The translations under genes and the position numbers were made by a program. The notes below the pieces were generated by a model, which saw nothing but the letters and a program-made list of their open reading frames with translations, ran no database searches and was not told where the DNA came from. Shown piece by piece: positions 40,456 to 52,145 of a DNA stretch of 64,000 nucleotides; position 1 is the stretch's first letter, and each line of letters opens with the position of its first letter. The DNA is from Atrichornis clamosus (taxonomy: Eukaryota > Chordata > Aves > Passeriformes > Menuridae), in NCBI GenBank assembly GCA_013400975.1, contig WBMZ01008997.1, positions 124,001 to 188,000 on the forward strand. The letters are read 5' to 3'.

Positions 40456-40496
40456 CTTTTTTTTTCTCCTGTTTTTTTCAAGAAAGAAAAAAAAAG
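40456..40496. repeat. 12-bp inverted repeat in poly-T/poly-A DNA
   Basis: The left arm C-T9-CT (40456-40467) and the right arm AG-A9-G (40485-40496) are exactly complementary, with a 17-nt loop. The arms are low-complexity, so chance or slippage is likely. Confidence 0.75.
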
Positions 40497-41079
40497 GTCT
40501 TTGCTGAACTACATCTCTAGCCAAGTCACCTGTGAAAATGTTTTCCTTTCTCCCACCACTAGCCTTTTTCTTTTTTTTTTAACCAGGTCTTTTATCTAAC
40601 TGTGATGCAATTTCTGGCAGCTTAGCAACAAGATCTTCCCTGCACTTTTATTCACAGCACAAATGGTCACAGATAGACAGAGTGAAGAAAACAGGCACAG
40701 CATTTATTCCCGTGCAAAAGTGTGTTCTTGAGAATTGGAAAAGATCACTTCACTTTGCCTGTGAGATTTAGAAGCGTAAAGCAGCCATGAACTGCGTATA
40801 ACTTGAGGAAATTTGTCATCTTGCTTCAGGATATCAAGTTATTCAAGAGCTAAAATGTTTAAAGCAAACTTTCTGTCTTTCAATATTAGGAGGTATACAA
40901 TCTATATACTATATATTACATAGTATTTTTAGCAGTAGTGCTGAACAAATTTATCTGAAGGATAGACAGCAATTTTTTTATAAGTCCTTTTTTTCAGTTT
41001 TCTGTTTTTTTTTTTTTTAATTCTGAAAGGAGATGGAGCCTTGCATCTTCTGCTGATTAAAGGGGGAAAAATAATAACT

Positions 41080-41270
41080 ATCAAGTTGTTTCTAATTAGA
41101 AACACGGCACCTAATGATTGTTTCTAGCTAGCCAATTACTGACATAACCATGGCTTTGGAAGTGTTGGCACAACAGCTCTGGAATTCACATGTCAGCTGC
41201 TGTTAGCTGAACTCTTCTCTTGCATGATTGAAGCAGATGGCAACTTCTTTGAGCTGAAGGAAGACAGGAT
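41080..41270. promoter_or_regulatory. Motif-dense single-copy stretch, possible enhancer
   Basis: About 190 bp with homeodomain-type cores (CTAATTAGAAA near 41093, TAATGATTG near 41113, CCAATTAC near 41134), an E-box-like CAGCTG near 41195, and fewer homopolymers than the surroundings. This pattern is common in conserved non-coding elements of gene deserts near developmental genes. It is inference from motif density only, since every such motif is short and expected often by chance in A/T-rich DNA. Confidence 0.2.
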
Positions 41271-41305
41271 AAAAACCTCCTCATACATTTTCTCAGGCAT
41301 TGAAA

Positions 41306-41334
41306 ATTCTTGAGTAGATTCTCAAGAATCTACT
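41306..41334. repeat. Two overlapping, mutually exclusive perfect hairpins
   Basis: Hairpin A pairs ATTCTTGAG (41306-41314) with CTCAAGAAT (41321-41329), leaving a 6-nt loop. Hairpin B pairs AGTAGATTC (41313-41321) with GAATCTACT (41326-41334), leaving a 4-nt loop. They share bases, so only one can form at a time. No function is known. Confidence 0.8.
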
Positions 41335-44300
41335 AGGCAATCTGTGAAGTCTAGGCAAACTGTAAAAAAAGCTGTGTTCAACTGACAGCCTAGAGGGACT
41401 CAGCACTTAAGATAGAGACTATTTTGAATCCAGAGGTCTGTTAAATGTGGAATATTAGTGTACTCTGTACTGATGATAAACATCAGTAGAAGCGTAGCTG
41501 GCAACCTGTTATACATGTTGGATGTCCCTGCAAGTCACCTTTAAACTGCTGATATAACATTTTGAACAATATCATCTGAAATTTGTATTCGGTACTGCTG
41601 ACTAATTTTACCTACATTTGTTAACAGGAATATTCTGTATATCCATGCCTATTAAGCTGAGAGCCCTGATAAAACTGGTATCTCCGTCATTACACGCTTG
41701 TCTAGCTACCTGCAGCAGAGCTTTCTATATTGTAGAGGATTTTTGCCAAGATAATGTCAAACAGTCAGATGATGACCAGGCATGGAAGTAACAATTTGCT
41801 AGTGCTTCTTGACATTGTCTGCTCAGAATACATACAGAATCAGACTTGGACTATAAAATAAGGAGCTATCAAATATAAGGAAACTAAATCACCCTAGGAT
41901 AGTTCAATTCTCAAGTTTTGAAAAAAAATAGGTAGATACTCCTTTCACTTTAATGAAGATCTTCCTGGGATCACTGGTTTGACAAGCTTTTCTTTAAAAG
42001 GTCACCTGTTCAAGCTGCTTTCCACATTCTCTAATAGCTTTACTACTGATGCAACACAAGCAGGCAGTTGACCAACCATGGTGACATAAAAGGAACTCCT
42101 GCTCACACAAAAATCACATATTGATGTAATATAGTTTTAAAGAAAGGTGGTTTTAATTAAGAATTCTCTTTATACAGGAGGCTTTTTTTTTTTTTAGATT
42201 TATATCCTGTAGACTCTGATGACAACTCAGTAACGGCTGTGCCAGACCCCTATATTATTAAGATTTAATATGGCAAAATTTCCAGAAATGTGTTTTTTGA
42301 AATATTATATAAAGCTGAATATCATCGACAGTTTTTTATGAGTTTGAATTCAAAGAATTATACATAGAATGCAAAAAGAAAAAGGAAAAAAAGAATAAAA
42401 ATAAGAAAGCAGACAATTTAGTTAACTAGTCTCTACTTACAGCAGATATATGGCTACTATACCATACTCCTACTATAGAAGCAGATTACTTATTTTTAAA
42501 CCTTTTGAAGCTTGTGGGTTTGGAGTTAAAAATAGAATGAATTTAATTTGACTGCATGTGTATTAAGTTGTAAATGCTAGAAGTTCTGCCTTGAAATAGC
42601 ACCTAAAGCATTGGTACTTATAAAACTACACTAAGGTGAATGGTTATAGGTTCCCAAATACTCAGAATTTAGCAACTCAACAACAGCTCAACAAATTAAA
42701 AGCTTGTTTCTTCCCCAAATCAATATGTTTAACTCTTCTAAAATGTCATATATATTTTGATACTCTAAGAAAATAAATTTACATTAAAATCAATAAATAT
42801 GTGCCCTAAGCACAAGTTTTATGTGGGTAGTTTCATTTGATGGAGTATATTGAGAGTATTTTGCATTTCAACTTAAAGCTGCCTAAGGCCAATCACTAAA
42901 GGAGTACATGACTCTTTTTATTTTTTAAGTGCGTAAAATTTCAGATTAAGTCCATCATTGCAGTAAGTCTTTAACTAGCTGTCCAAGGATGACCTTTAAT
43001 TTTCTTATATGAAATAACTATGTATATATATATGTGGACGTATATGTGTGTTGTGTTTGTGGTTTCTATATCCAAACCCTTCTACATCTGCACAGAGATC
43101 AAAGCAAAACTGTAGAATGCATTTATATTTTGGAGCAACAGTACTAAAATATTTTGAATAGCATAATCCCAAAATATGTGCAATAGGTAAGTATGGTGCA
43201 TAAATTTGCAAAGATAACAGCCTGATTTAAGAGAAAATTACCAAAGATGCTGTGTCTGTGCAACGTGAACTAGTGCAATATCAAATTCTTAGTTCTTTCT
43301 TTAAAATAAATAATTTCAACAAGTAGCTCTTATCAAATGATATTATTTATTTTAAACCAGAGTATTAAGAGATCTGAACAGCTCATGGAATTATCTACTT
43401 GTTTAAGACTCTCCAGACTCTTGAAAATATTCTGTGACTGTGCATTTACCTGAATTTAGCATTACATGTAGCACTAGCAGCATCCAGGTGTAGGCACTGA
43501 AAGAAGGCGTAGACGGCTGGCTGCTTTGTGCAGCCGCTATTCTCCTGGACCTGAGAGGAGTGAGACAGTCAGGAGCTGAACGGTGGAAAATAGCTGAAAT
43601 TAAGATTTTAACTTAATCTTCCATACTTGTGTCACTGACTAAGGCTCATTAGATTTAGCGGAAAGAAAGAGGTTACTTGTAAAGGAATATCACAGAATTC
43701 TGCATAACATGACAAAACTTTGGTCAGTTGTGACATAGAGCCAGAATCTACTTTTTCAGAACTCATCCTCTAATAGGAAAGTTACAATATATTCTTTATA
43801 CCTTGTAGGGGGGAATCCTTCTAGTTACTGTTTTCTAAGTAAAGATATATCTTGTGTTTGGAGGTGCCAAAGAACTGCACCAATCTATATGGTTTGGGGT
43901 AATTCTCAGGTTTATATCTAACAGTATTTTACATTTGATGTGAGCCTCTGGCAAGAGTCTTGAGAAATGAATGTGATGTGAGGCAGGTAAAGAGTGTTAC
44001 TACCGCCAAAGAGTTCCCGTTGTTTTACTTGGCCACAGGAAAAGTAAGTACAGCCTGGCCATACAGTGTGTCTAAAAATTTTGATAGGAATTATTTCATA
44101 GCAGAAATTTTAAAAATGCAAAGGAAGCATCATGAAATGTTTCACCTTGTATGTATTTTCTTTGGCTGTCACTGTAAAAAGCTACATAAAATACGTTTCA
44201 TTCATATTTCAGCTGCAGGCAGCAAACACAATAATTGAAAACAAAATCATGGTGATTCATGACATCTTCCCTGATGCATTTCACACCTGCTAACCAAGGT

Positions 44301-45191
44301 CAGCAATAAATTACAATAACTTAGTACATCAGATATTTGGCATGCAAAGAGTTTTGAAAGCCCTTTCCAGATTTAAGTTTATAGCTTATCTGGGGCTGGC
44401 ATTACCATACAGTTCAGTGATTTTAACGTAATATGTCTCTGATAGATGTTTGGGTGTGTGTAAATATAGACATCCACATACATACCTTTATATACATGTA
44501 AAGAAACACATGTGTGTAAATAGATGCACAAACTATATTTTCTACTTCAGTGACTAACAGCCTGCAAATTAAAAACCTGAAATGCAATCAGCTACTTGGG
44601 TCAAAGTTTCTGAGGGAGAGTGGTTAAGAGGAACCTGGTCAAAAACTTTGGGAAAAAAAAAAAAGAAAATAAATATTTCTTTTTATATATAGCTTTATAA
44701 TGGCAAACTTTCTGAACAAAACAAAAAAAAAATAAACTTTTAAAGATTTTTCACATTTAGAAAAGTAAGAGAAAAATAGAAATAATTCTACATGTTTCTA
44801 CACAGTTTTTAGCCTCTTTCTTTTCCACATCTCCTTGTAATAAGAGAAACAAAACCGCAAAAAACAAAGCCAAAAAGGGGAGTCAATCCCTTAAAGAAAG
44901 TTATGAAGAAACTGTGGACGTTAAGTTTCAAGCATTTGAATTGATAGATTTTTATAAATTTCTATGATTGAAGTTCCATTTCCTTTGACAAATGTATCCC
45001 GTCTGTTAGTATTACCCCTCTTTGTATTGAGGGATATGGATCCATAATCAGAATTACATAGAAAGAGTATCAATATTGCCTGTCCTCGTTATTGTGACAG
45101 TCTGTTTCCAAGCTCACCTTAATGATTTAGCAGTATTTCTTCCAGCTTTGTTCAGGAGGTAGCATCAGTTCTCTGCAATTGTAATGACTGC

Positions 45192-46234
45192 ATGCAAGGA
45201 GTGGCAGTCCATGGCTCAGTGTCCAAATGGAGATCAGTCACACCTGGTGTCCCCTGGCAGGCCCTGCTGGGACTAGTACTGTCCAGTATCGTCATTATTC
45301 ACGTGGACAGTGGGACTGAGGGCACCCTCAGCACGTCTGCATGTGACACCAAGTTGAGTGGTGCAGCTGATATGCTAGAGGGAAGACATGGCACCCAGAG
45401 GGACCACCACAGGCTGGAAAAGGAAAACAAAATGAACTTCAAGAAGGTCAGCAAGGCCGAGTGCAAAGTCCCACACCTGGATTGGGGCAACCTTCAGTGT
45501 CAATAAAGACTGAGTGGTGAATGGATTGAGAGCAGACCTGCAGAGACTTGGGGATATCAGTAGGTGAAAAGTTAAATATGAGCCAGCAGTGCCCACTTAC
45601 AATCCAGAGAGACAATCATATTCTAAGTGGCAAAAGAGAAAACACGGGCAACAGGTCAAGCAAGGTGATTTTTCTCCTCCACTACTCTCATGAGATCCCA
45701 CCTGGAGTGTGTTTCAACTGTGTCCAGCTCTGGGATCCCCAGCACAAAAAGACGTGGACCTGTTGGAGTTGCTCCAGAGGAGGGCCAAGAAAATGATCAG
45801 AGGGCTGAACACCTTTCCTATGAGGAAAGGCTGAGACCATTGAAGTCGTTCAGACTGAAGAAGAGAAGCACCAGGCAGTCCTTATTGTGGCCTATCAATA
45901 TATAAAGGGATCTTTTGAGAAAGGCAGAGAGACATTTTACTGAGGCTTGTAGTGACAGGAAAAGGGGCAATGTTTTTAAACTGAAAGAGAGTAGATTTAG
46001 ATTGGACATAAACAGGAAATTTTTTTTATTATGTAAGTGAGGATGCAATGGAATAGGTTGCCCAGGGACCCATGATTGGAAGTGTTGTGGATACCCAGTC
46101 ACTGCAAGTCTTGAAGATTTGTCCTTGAACTTGTGGAAGATGACACTGCCCATAGCAGAGGATGGATTCAGGGAACTTTGGAAAGGCTTTCCCACCCAAA
46201 CAACACTATGGTTATATGATTCTATGATTCTATA
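45192..46234 (+). mobile_element. CR1 LINE, 1 kb 5'-truncated copy with 3' tail
   Basis: This copy contains the reverse-transcriptase core, the ORF2 C-terminus and the 3' UTR of CR1. It has an HGSVSKWRSVTPGVPWQ-like block at about 45207-45257, a DSGTEGTLS block at about 45306-45332, and the catalytic motif. There S-A-C-D replaces F-A-D-D, so the first aspartate codon (45342-45344) is now TGT, cysteine. Next come an AECKVPHLDWGN-like block at about 45453-45488 and ORF2 downstream blocks in shifting frames (45548-45905). A LNPSSAMGS shadow is visible on the minus strand. The tail ATTCTATGATTCTAT lies at about 46219-46233. It has stops and frameshifts and is inactive. The frames at 45192-45506, 45548-45796 and 45690-45905 are parts of this dead ORF2. 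Confidence 0.93.
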
Positions 46235-48965
46235 TGTGTTTGTGTCTATACAAAAGAGCCACCAATTTTATTAATAAGGAAACATGTTTAGAATTATAGT
46301 ATAAATATCATAAATAGCATTTTTCATTATGTAACATCTTCCAGAAAATCTTTGCAATACTATTAGTCTTAGTACATTTTAAATTGGTGTAAATATTTTA
46401 GTTCAGCTGTTTATTACTATTAATTTTATTTCTAGTTTATATTTCTTTTTTTTGTATTAGTTTTTAAATATACTCCCAAATATTTTTCTATTTTTTGCCT
46501 TATACTCATGTCTCCGTTACCATAATACACTATAACTTTACATGAATAAGGTAACTCTGATGTCATTTTGCCTTGAAGAAGATTATAATACCATAAATTG
46601 TACCTTTGAAAGCTTACAAATTACATCAAAGCTCTTGAAGAAATCTTTTATACATTCAGAAAGCTCACTTCAGTACTCCAGAGTGCTTGTACAAGTTTTT
46701 TGAAGGAGTTTAGTTGAGACATGTTAGAAAAAAAACGGAAAAATCTGTCTAGTGAAATAAATCTTGAAGAAAAGCCCTCCTATGCGTGCAAATGGCTTTA
46801 TTTAGTGATCTGACTACTAATAATTGAAATTTTGCCACTAGCAAGATTTAGCCTATAAAACTGGTATCCATCTGTCCTCTCTTCCCCAGCTTTAAAACCC
46901 TGACATTTTCACTGTTCTAAATACTGGGTTTGATTTATACAGTCTAATGGTAGACAGGGATTCTTCTCTGTCTCCTTTTAATTCTCTGCAAGCATCATTT
47001 CACTTCTCACTCTCACCTAGAGAACACAGAAATACTTCATCTGAAAATCCTCTAAAGTGTGCATAGCTGTCAACCCACCCTATGGGCACAGAACAAAAGC
47101 TGAGGATTTGTAGAGTCTTTTAGTGTTGTAACTTCACTGCTCTCCCAGGTGAATTTTGCAAATAGTGTAGAGTGTAGAGAGTAAGAGGCTGACAGCTTTT
47201 TAGCACAGCTGAAATCTCTGGCAAACACATTTGCTGAACTTTCAGTTTTCAACTAAATGCTTTGTCATCTCATAATAAGGACAAATTTAGTCTAATTTTC
47301 AAACTTGTCTCTTCAGGAGGTCTCTAAGAATTCTGCTGTGTGGTTTACTGTGAAATTTTATTTAGAATTATTGTTACTGAGCACAGAAGACTGAGGAAGC
47401 CAAAGCTGAGGTTTTTCCTTATGTATTTCCAGCGTATGTTAGAGGAGACAACCACAGACAAGTGTTTAAGTGCTGTAAGTATGCTCTAAGGCTCATCAGT
47501 GTTACTGTTACACAGCATAAATGACTTAGGTTTAATGAATTTAAGATATGCACAGTCACAAACTGAGAGATCTATGGCATCACTCAGCATTCCTTTCACC
47601 ACTCTATGGCAGATACAGAAGCAAATGTGTGACAGAGGAAGTGGAATTAAACACTAATTTGTACGATCTACATAGTGCATTTTATTTTCTTCAATAACTG
47701 TGTAGGTGTTTTAATCCTAGTTTTTATTTTGAATAGCTAGTATATATCTGGCCCAGTAATCTATGAATTCTCTTATACTTTTAGTTCTAATGGATTTTTA
47801 ATTTTTTAAATTTTTTTAAGATAATTTTTTTCCCAGCAGCAAAGTTGATATCAACAAGTAAAGAAAAATATATTGGTAATTTTTTCAGTTATACAGGAAG
47901 GAATTTTTTGGTGACTAAACAGTTTTCTGTGTTCACTTTTTTCTCAAAAACTTTGATTTATAGCTAATAAATAGTGTAATGTTTAAAAATTTATGAATTT
48001 TAAAATCCAAATGAACATTCATAACTGTCTTCTGTTCATACTTCCTGTTTAGTTATTTGTACAATATGGAATAATGGAAATTTTTTTACAGCTTTTGTTT
48101 CTGAGGCGAGTTATTCACTGGTGCCCTAGCATTTGCTAGACGTGGGAACAAGCTAAAATATCTCAAAATTAGAGAAACCCTTTTCCCTGTAATTTATTGA
48201 ATGTTCATTCCCCCTGCCAAACTATGGGACAGTGAAGACTCCTTTTCTACATCACCATCCTAAAATATTCCTGATTTACTTAATGCATTATGAGATCGAT
48301 TTACAATCTATTTAAATCTGTGACTCTGCCTACACTAGTGCATCATCACACCTAATCTTGTTTATATTGCTTCTGTCAACAAAGCAGTTCTTACAAAGTT
48401 CTAGTCCTGTTGATGCCCCTGGACTTTGCAATTATTTATATCAACTGGAGTAATTTAGAGATGTTAAATGTGTACAATTCCCATATTTATATGTTACTCA
48501 GCTCTGATAAAAATATGGGTTTTTAAAAATAGGTTGATCTTTTCTGAATATATAGAAAATCAGCTCAAATATGTTTTTCCATAAATATTTAATATTCATA
48601 GAAAAAAAAAAAAGCCCTGTTTGGAAAAGAGCTCTACCATGTCAGGTCATGCTGCATTATTTTCTCCAAAGCTGTAATGTCTGGTTCTATAAGAGCCATG
48701 ATCAGAATTCTAATAATTGAAAAAATATATATACTGTTTCACTGGTGCTTAGTTACAATATTTAGACCTGAGGTGACAAATTGTTAGGGTTAGTCATGAA
48801 TAAGACTGTCTTGCGCTGAAATGATTTGATAAACAACATCATTCTGGCAATATTATCTGCTGATGAGATAAATCACCAAAGAACACAAGTTATGATAGTG
48901 CGGTCCAGTTATGCTCTACATATAAGAGGTACTGAGATGCTAATGTATTGCATTATGTATATATA
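46235..48965. other. A/T-rich non-coding DNA, no gene seen
   Basis: No exon, RNA gene or interspersed repeat is recognised. There are T-rich runs at 46441-46500 and 47795-47835 and an A-run at 48601-48613. Confidence 0.6.
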
Positions 48966-49478
48966 TCATAGAATCATAGAACATCCTGATTTGGAAGGGA
49001 TCCATAAGAATCATCAAAGTTCAGTTGCAAGCCCTGCACAAGGCATCCCCAAGAATCATACCACGTGCCGCCTGAAAGCATTATCTAAAAGCTGCTTGAA
49101 CTCTGTCAGGCTGGTGCTCTGACCACTTTCTTGGGGAGCCTGTTCCAGTACTCAGATACCCTCTGGGTGAAGAACCTGTTCCTGATATCCAAGCTTCATG
49201 CCATTACCTCAGCTCCTATCACTGGTCACCAGAAGAAGAGATCGGTGCCTGCCCCTCTATCTCCCCTTGGTGAGGAAGCTGTAGATCATGAAGAGGTCTC
49301 CCCTCAGTCTTCTCCAGGCTGAACAGACCAAGGGATCTCAGCTGCTCCTCATACAGCTTCCCCTCAAGGCCCCTCACCATCTTCACTTCCCTCCTTTCAA
49401 CGCTCTCTAATAATTTAGTGTCTTTCTTACATTTTGGTGCCAAAAACTGCAAACAGCACTAAAGGTGTGACTGTGTGT
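48966..49478 (-). mobile_element. CR1 LINE 3' end, minus strand
   Basis: Read on the plus strand, it opens with the reverse of the CR1 tail (TCATAGAATCATAGAA, 48966-48981). It continues through the 3' UTR (GATTTGGAAGGGATCCATAA) into the C-terminal ORF2 part. There, GGTCTCCCCTCAGTCTTCTC (about 49295-49314) and CTCCAGGCTGAACAGACCAA (about 49313-49332) are the reverse complement of the conserved FSLEKTEG region. The sense translation gives [20 protein letters not shown] and [14 protein letters not shown]. It is 5'-truncated upstream of the QLWGPQ region. The frames at 48826-49452 derive from it. Confidence 0.93.
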
Positions 49479-51822
49479 GGCAACTTGCAGATAGAAAATA
49501 AATGACATAGATTGTGGCAGTACAGAGGTGTAAAGGTTTAATTGTTAATAGATATGAAATATTTGAGGTCCACAGATGGTAGTTATTTTCAAAGCACAAA
49601 ATATTATCATTATTTTATATGTAGAGAACTATTACTCAATCTGATTACATGTATTCACCTGCTTCATGATTTGATAATCAAATACATCTTGAGCTGAAAG
49701 ATTTGCAGTGCATATGTTAATATAATACAACCTACTGAGCTTGTAAGTTGTATACAAACACTCATGCATTATTCAGAGTTTTTAATAAAATTGCTAGGCA
49801 ACACAGATGCTTAGTGTAAACTCTAGAAAACCATGGATAGCAATGTAAACAATAAATACTACTGCCTTTAGATTTTCAGGAACAATAAAAGTAAGAGTTT
49901 TTATTAGTGTTTTCATCTCAGGAATGTTACTTCCTCTCACAAGAACAACAGGCTTAGTCTGATAGCTTAATGAAAACACAAGGACCCCAGGAAAAGCTGT
50001 TAGTACTTCTGCACTGTGTCCTCACAAGTGCTAATCTTCATTAAGGATAAAAGAAGATAAATTTCACTAATTTGAGCCTGGATTCCTCTTGCCAGGCTTC
50101 AAATGCCTGAAAGTTAGGAGCCTAATCATATGTGGAAAGAACAAATCTAGTCTGGATAAATTTAATTCTCCCTATTGTCTGTAGAGGAAATGCTTATATT
50201 TAGCCATGTGTCACAATCTACTCTTCATAGGAATAGCCAGCAGAAGGGTTTCCTGTCCTTTTCTCCAGTACACATTTCAGTTGTGCACTTCTGCATTTAT
50301 TTAACACTGTAGGTTTTTAATGGACATTATTACCCATTTCACCTGTCAGTTTAAAAAGTCACCCTGGCAGAGAGGGCAGCTGAATTTTTAGAGGGCTTTG
50401 TTGGCACTACATATCATACCTTACAACAGGATATACTTCACATGAAATTCTGTTCAGAGCTTCTCTAGCTCTGTTGAAGGAAACGGTTGAAAAAATTTTT
50501 AACTTATTTCACACTTCTACAAACGTAGAACAATTGTAGTTCAGTACCATTTTTCTTATTTTAATGAAGTCATAGTTCAGTGATGAAAGAAATTTCTCAG
50601 ATTTATTTTTTTATATTATAGTATGAATGCTACGCTTACTTCTATCTCTGCCAAACCAAGTAATAAAGGAAATCCCAAATTTAGACTTTTTCAAGCACAC
50701 GCAGCAGAGAATCTTTGAAATATTCACCATTTTACAGATTTTTAAAAGTCTCAATAACAAAAGCAACTGCAAACTAATTTTTGCAATAGAGAGTAAATCT
50801 GAAATATTCATAAATATCAACAGAAATAATTACACACATATACATATATGTATAAAATATTTTATCTTGAAATAAATTCATTCAGGAAGCCATTTATCTC
50901 AAATGTATTTCCTCAGAAAGAGAATAAAAAGATGTAATAGCCATAAACAAGTAAATGGTGAGATATGATATGAATATCAGCATCATTCTTATAACAAGGA
51001 AGAAGGAAAACTATCAAAAAGGTGCTCTCGGATTAACTAAACAGCCTTCTTTAAAGTTTTATTTGGCTTCCTTCTTTCTTCTACACTGTTTTTTGATGTT
51101 CCTGAAATATCTTCACATGCTTTCTGGCAATTTTCCAAAAGGAAGAGCTTAAGGAATGGATTTCTATTTGTTTCTCTTAAGAGAGTGTGCACACCTTTGA
51201 TTGCTGGGGCGGGCTCAAGAGAATGGTATTAAGGTGGGAAATGAAGAGCACACATCCTCACAACTCAAAGGACAAATGAACATTTCCACTATTAGCAGTA
51301 AATTTAGTGTTCTCTAGAAGCAGCAGGGAATTACAGAAAAACATAATTGTTTAGCTGTGAAGTATCTCAGAATACGGTTATTTTTTCTCGTAGCTGTCAG
51401 GAAAGATCTGCAACTCCTGTAGCATTAATTTTACATGATCCAAAAGCAGTCCAACAATGTAAATAGAACATTTATTGACAATAATTCATCAAAAGGTTAA
51501 AAGGAATGTATATGTCTAAGGTTCTCTATACGTATAAAACCTGAGATCCTGGTGTGCCAGTTATCCATACCAAGGACCAGATCTCACTACCCCCAATATA
51601 GTCTAGGGTCTATATTGGAAAACAACAGTGGAAACTGAACAGCGATATTATGTCAGAATGAATCTGGATGTACAATGATACCTGAGAACTGAAAAGTGGA
51701 CAGGAGTCCCCTGCTCCACCACTGAAGATGCATTTGTAGGCTATTATTACTTTCTGCTTACCCTTTCCTATGGCTTTCTCCCTACAATTTTGTACACTGT
51801 AGTTTTAAATCTCCCATCAACT
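49479..51822. other. A/T-rich non-coding DNA, no gene seen
   Basis: No gene or dispersed repeat is recognised. The overlapping frames at 50611-50875 on opposite strands lie in very A/T-rich DNA and lack features of a protein family. Confidence 0.6.
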
Positions 51823-52145
51823 CACAGAATCAGCATCACAGAATCATCGAATCATGGCATTGCAGAATCATAGAATTGTAGAATGTTAAGGGGTTGAAAT
51901 GGACCTTAAATATTATCTAGTGCCAATATCCCTGCCATGGGAAAGGACATGTCCCACTAGATCAAGTTTTTCAAGGCCTTATCCAGTCTGGCTTTGAACA
52001 CTGCCAGGGTTGGGGCATCAACAATGTCCCTGGCAACCTGTTCCAGTGTCTCACCACCCTCACAGTAAAAAATTTCTTCCTAACATCTAACCTAAAATTC
52101 CCCTCTTTCCTAAATCCTTTAGGATTCCTAAATCCTTTAGGAAGG
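51823..52145 (-). mobile_element. CR1 LINE 3' end, minus strand, with expanded tail
   Basis: The plus strand begins with an extended degenerate run of CAGAATCAT-like octamers (51823-51880), the reverse of the CR1 tail. The 3' UTR follows (TGGACCTTAAATATTATCTA), then ORF2 C-terminal sequence. Its sense translation holds FRLDVRKKFFTVRVVRHWNR, then a frameshifted end. The ORF2 side ends in an 18-bp tandem duplication (52109-52144). The tail, with about six worn units, is longer than in the other copies here. Confidence 0.92.
52109..52144. repeat. 18-bp tandem duplication of a hairpin unit
   Basis: CCTAAATCCTTTAGGATT is followed at once by CCTAAATCCTTTAGGAAG, a 16/18 match. Each unit is itself an inverted repeat (CCTAAA, TCC, TTTAGG). 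It lies at the truncated 5' end of the minus-strand CR1. Confidence 0.9.

Larger units (their letters stand above)
30989..45191. other. 14 kb repeat-poor, A/T-rich non-coding DNA
   Basis: This is the longest stretch without an LTR or CR1. It contains simple repeats (31916-31941, 32641-32703, 33903-33921, 35815-35904), two inverted repeats (40456-40496, 41306-41334), and a (TA)n/TG-rich bit near 43021-43072. A motif-rich interval at 41080-41270 may be regulatory. Frames up to 114 codons (37866-38210) are hydrophobic, in A/T-rich DNA, and without family features. A 92-codon frame at 43960-44238 is likewise unrecognised. I see no convincing exon. Confidence 0.55.

Noticed and set aside
45548..45905. 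Adjacent frames that could be read as small genes
   Set aside because: They are frameshifted pieces of the dead CR1 ORF2 at 45192-46234.
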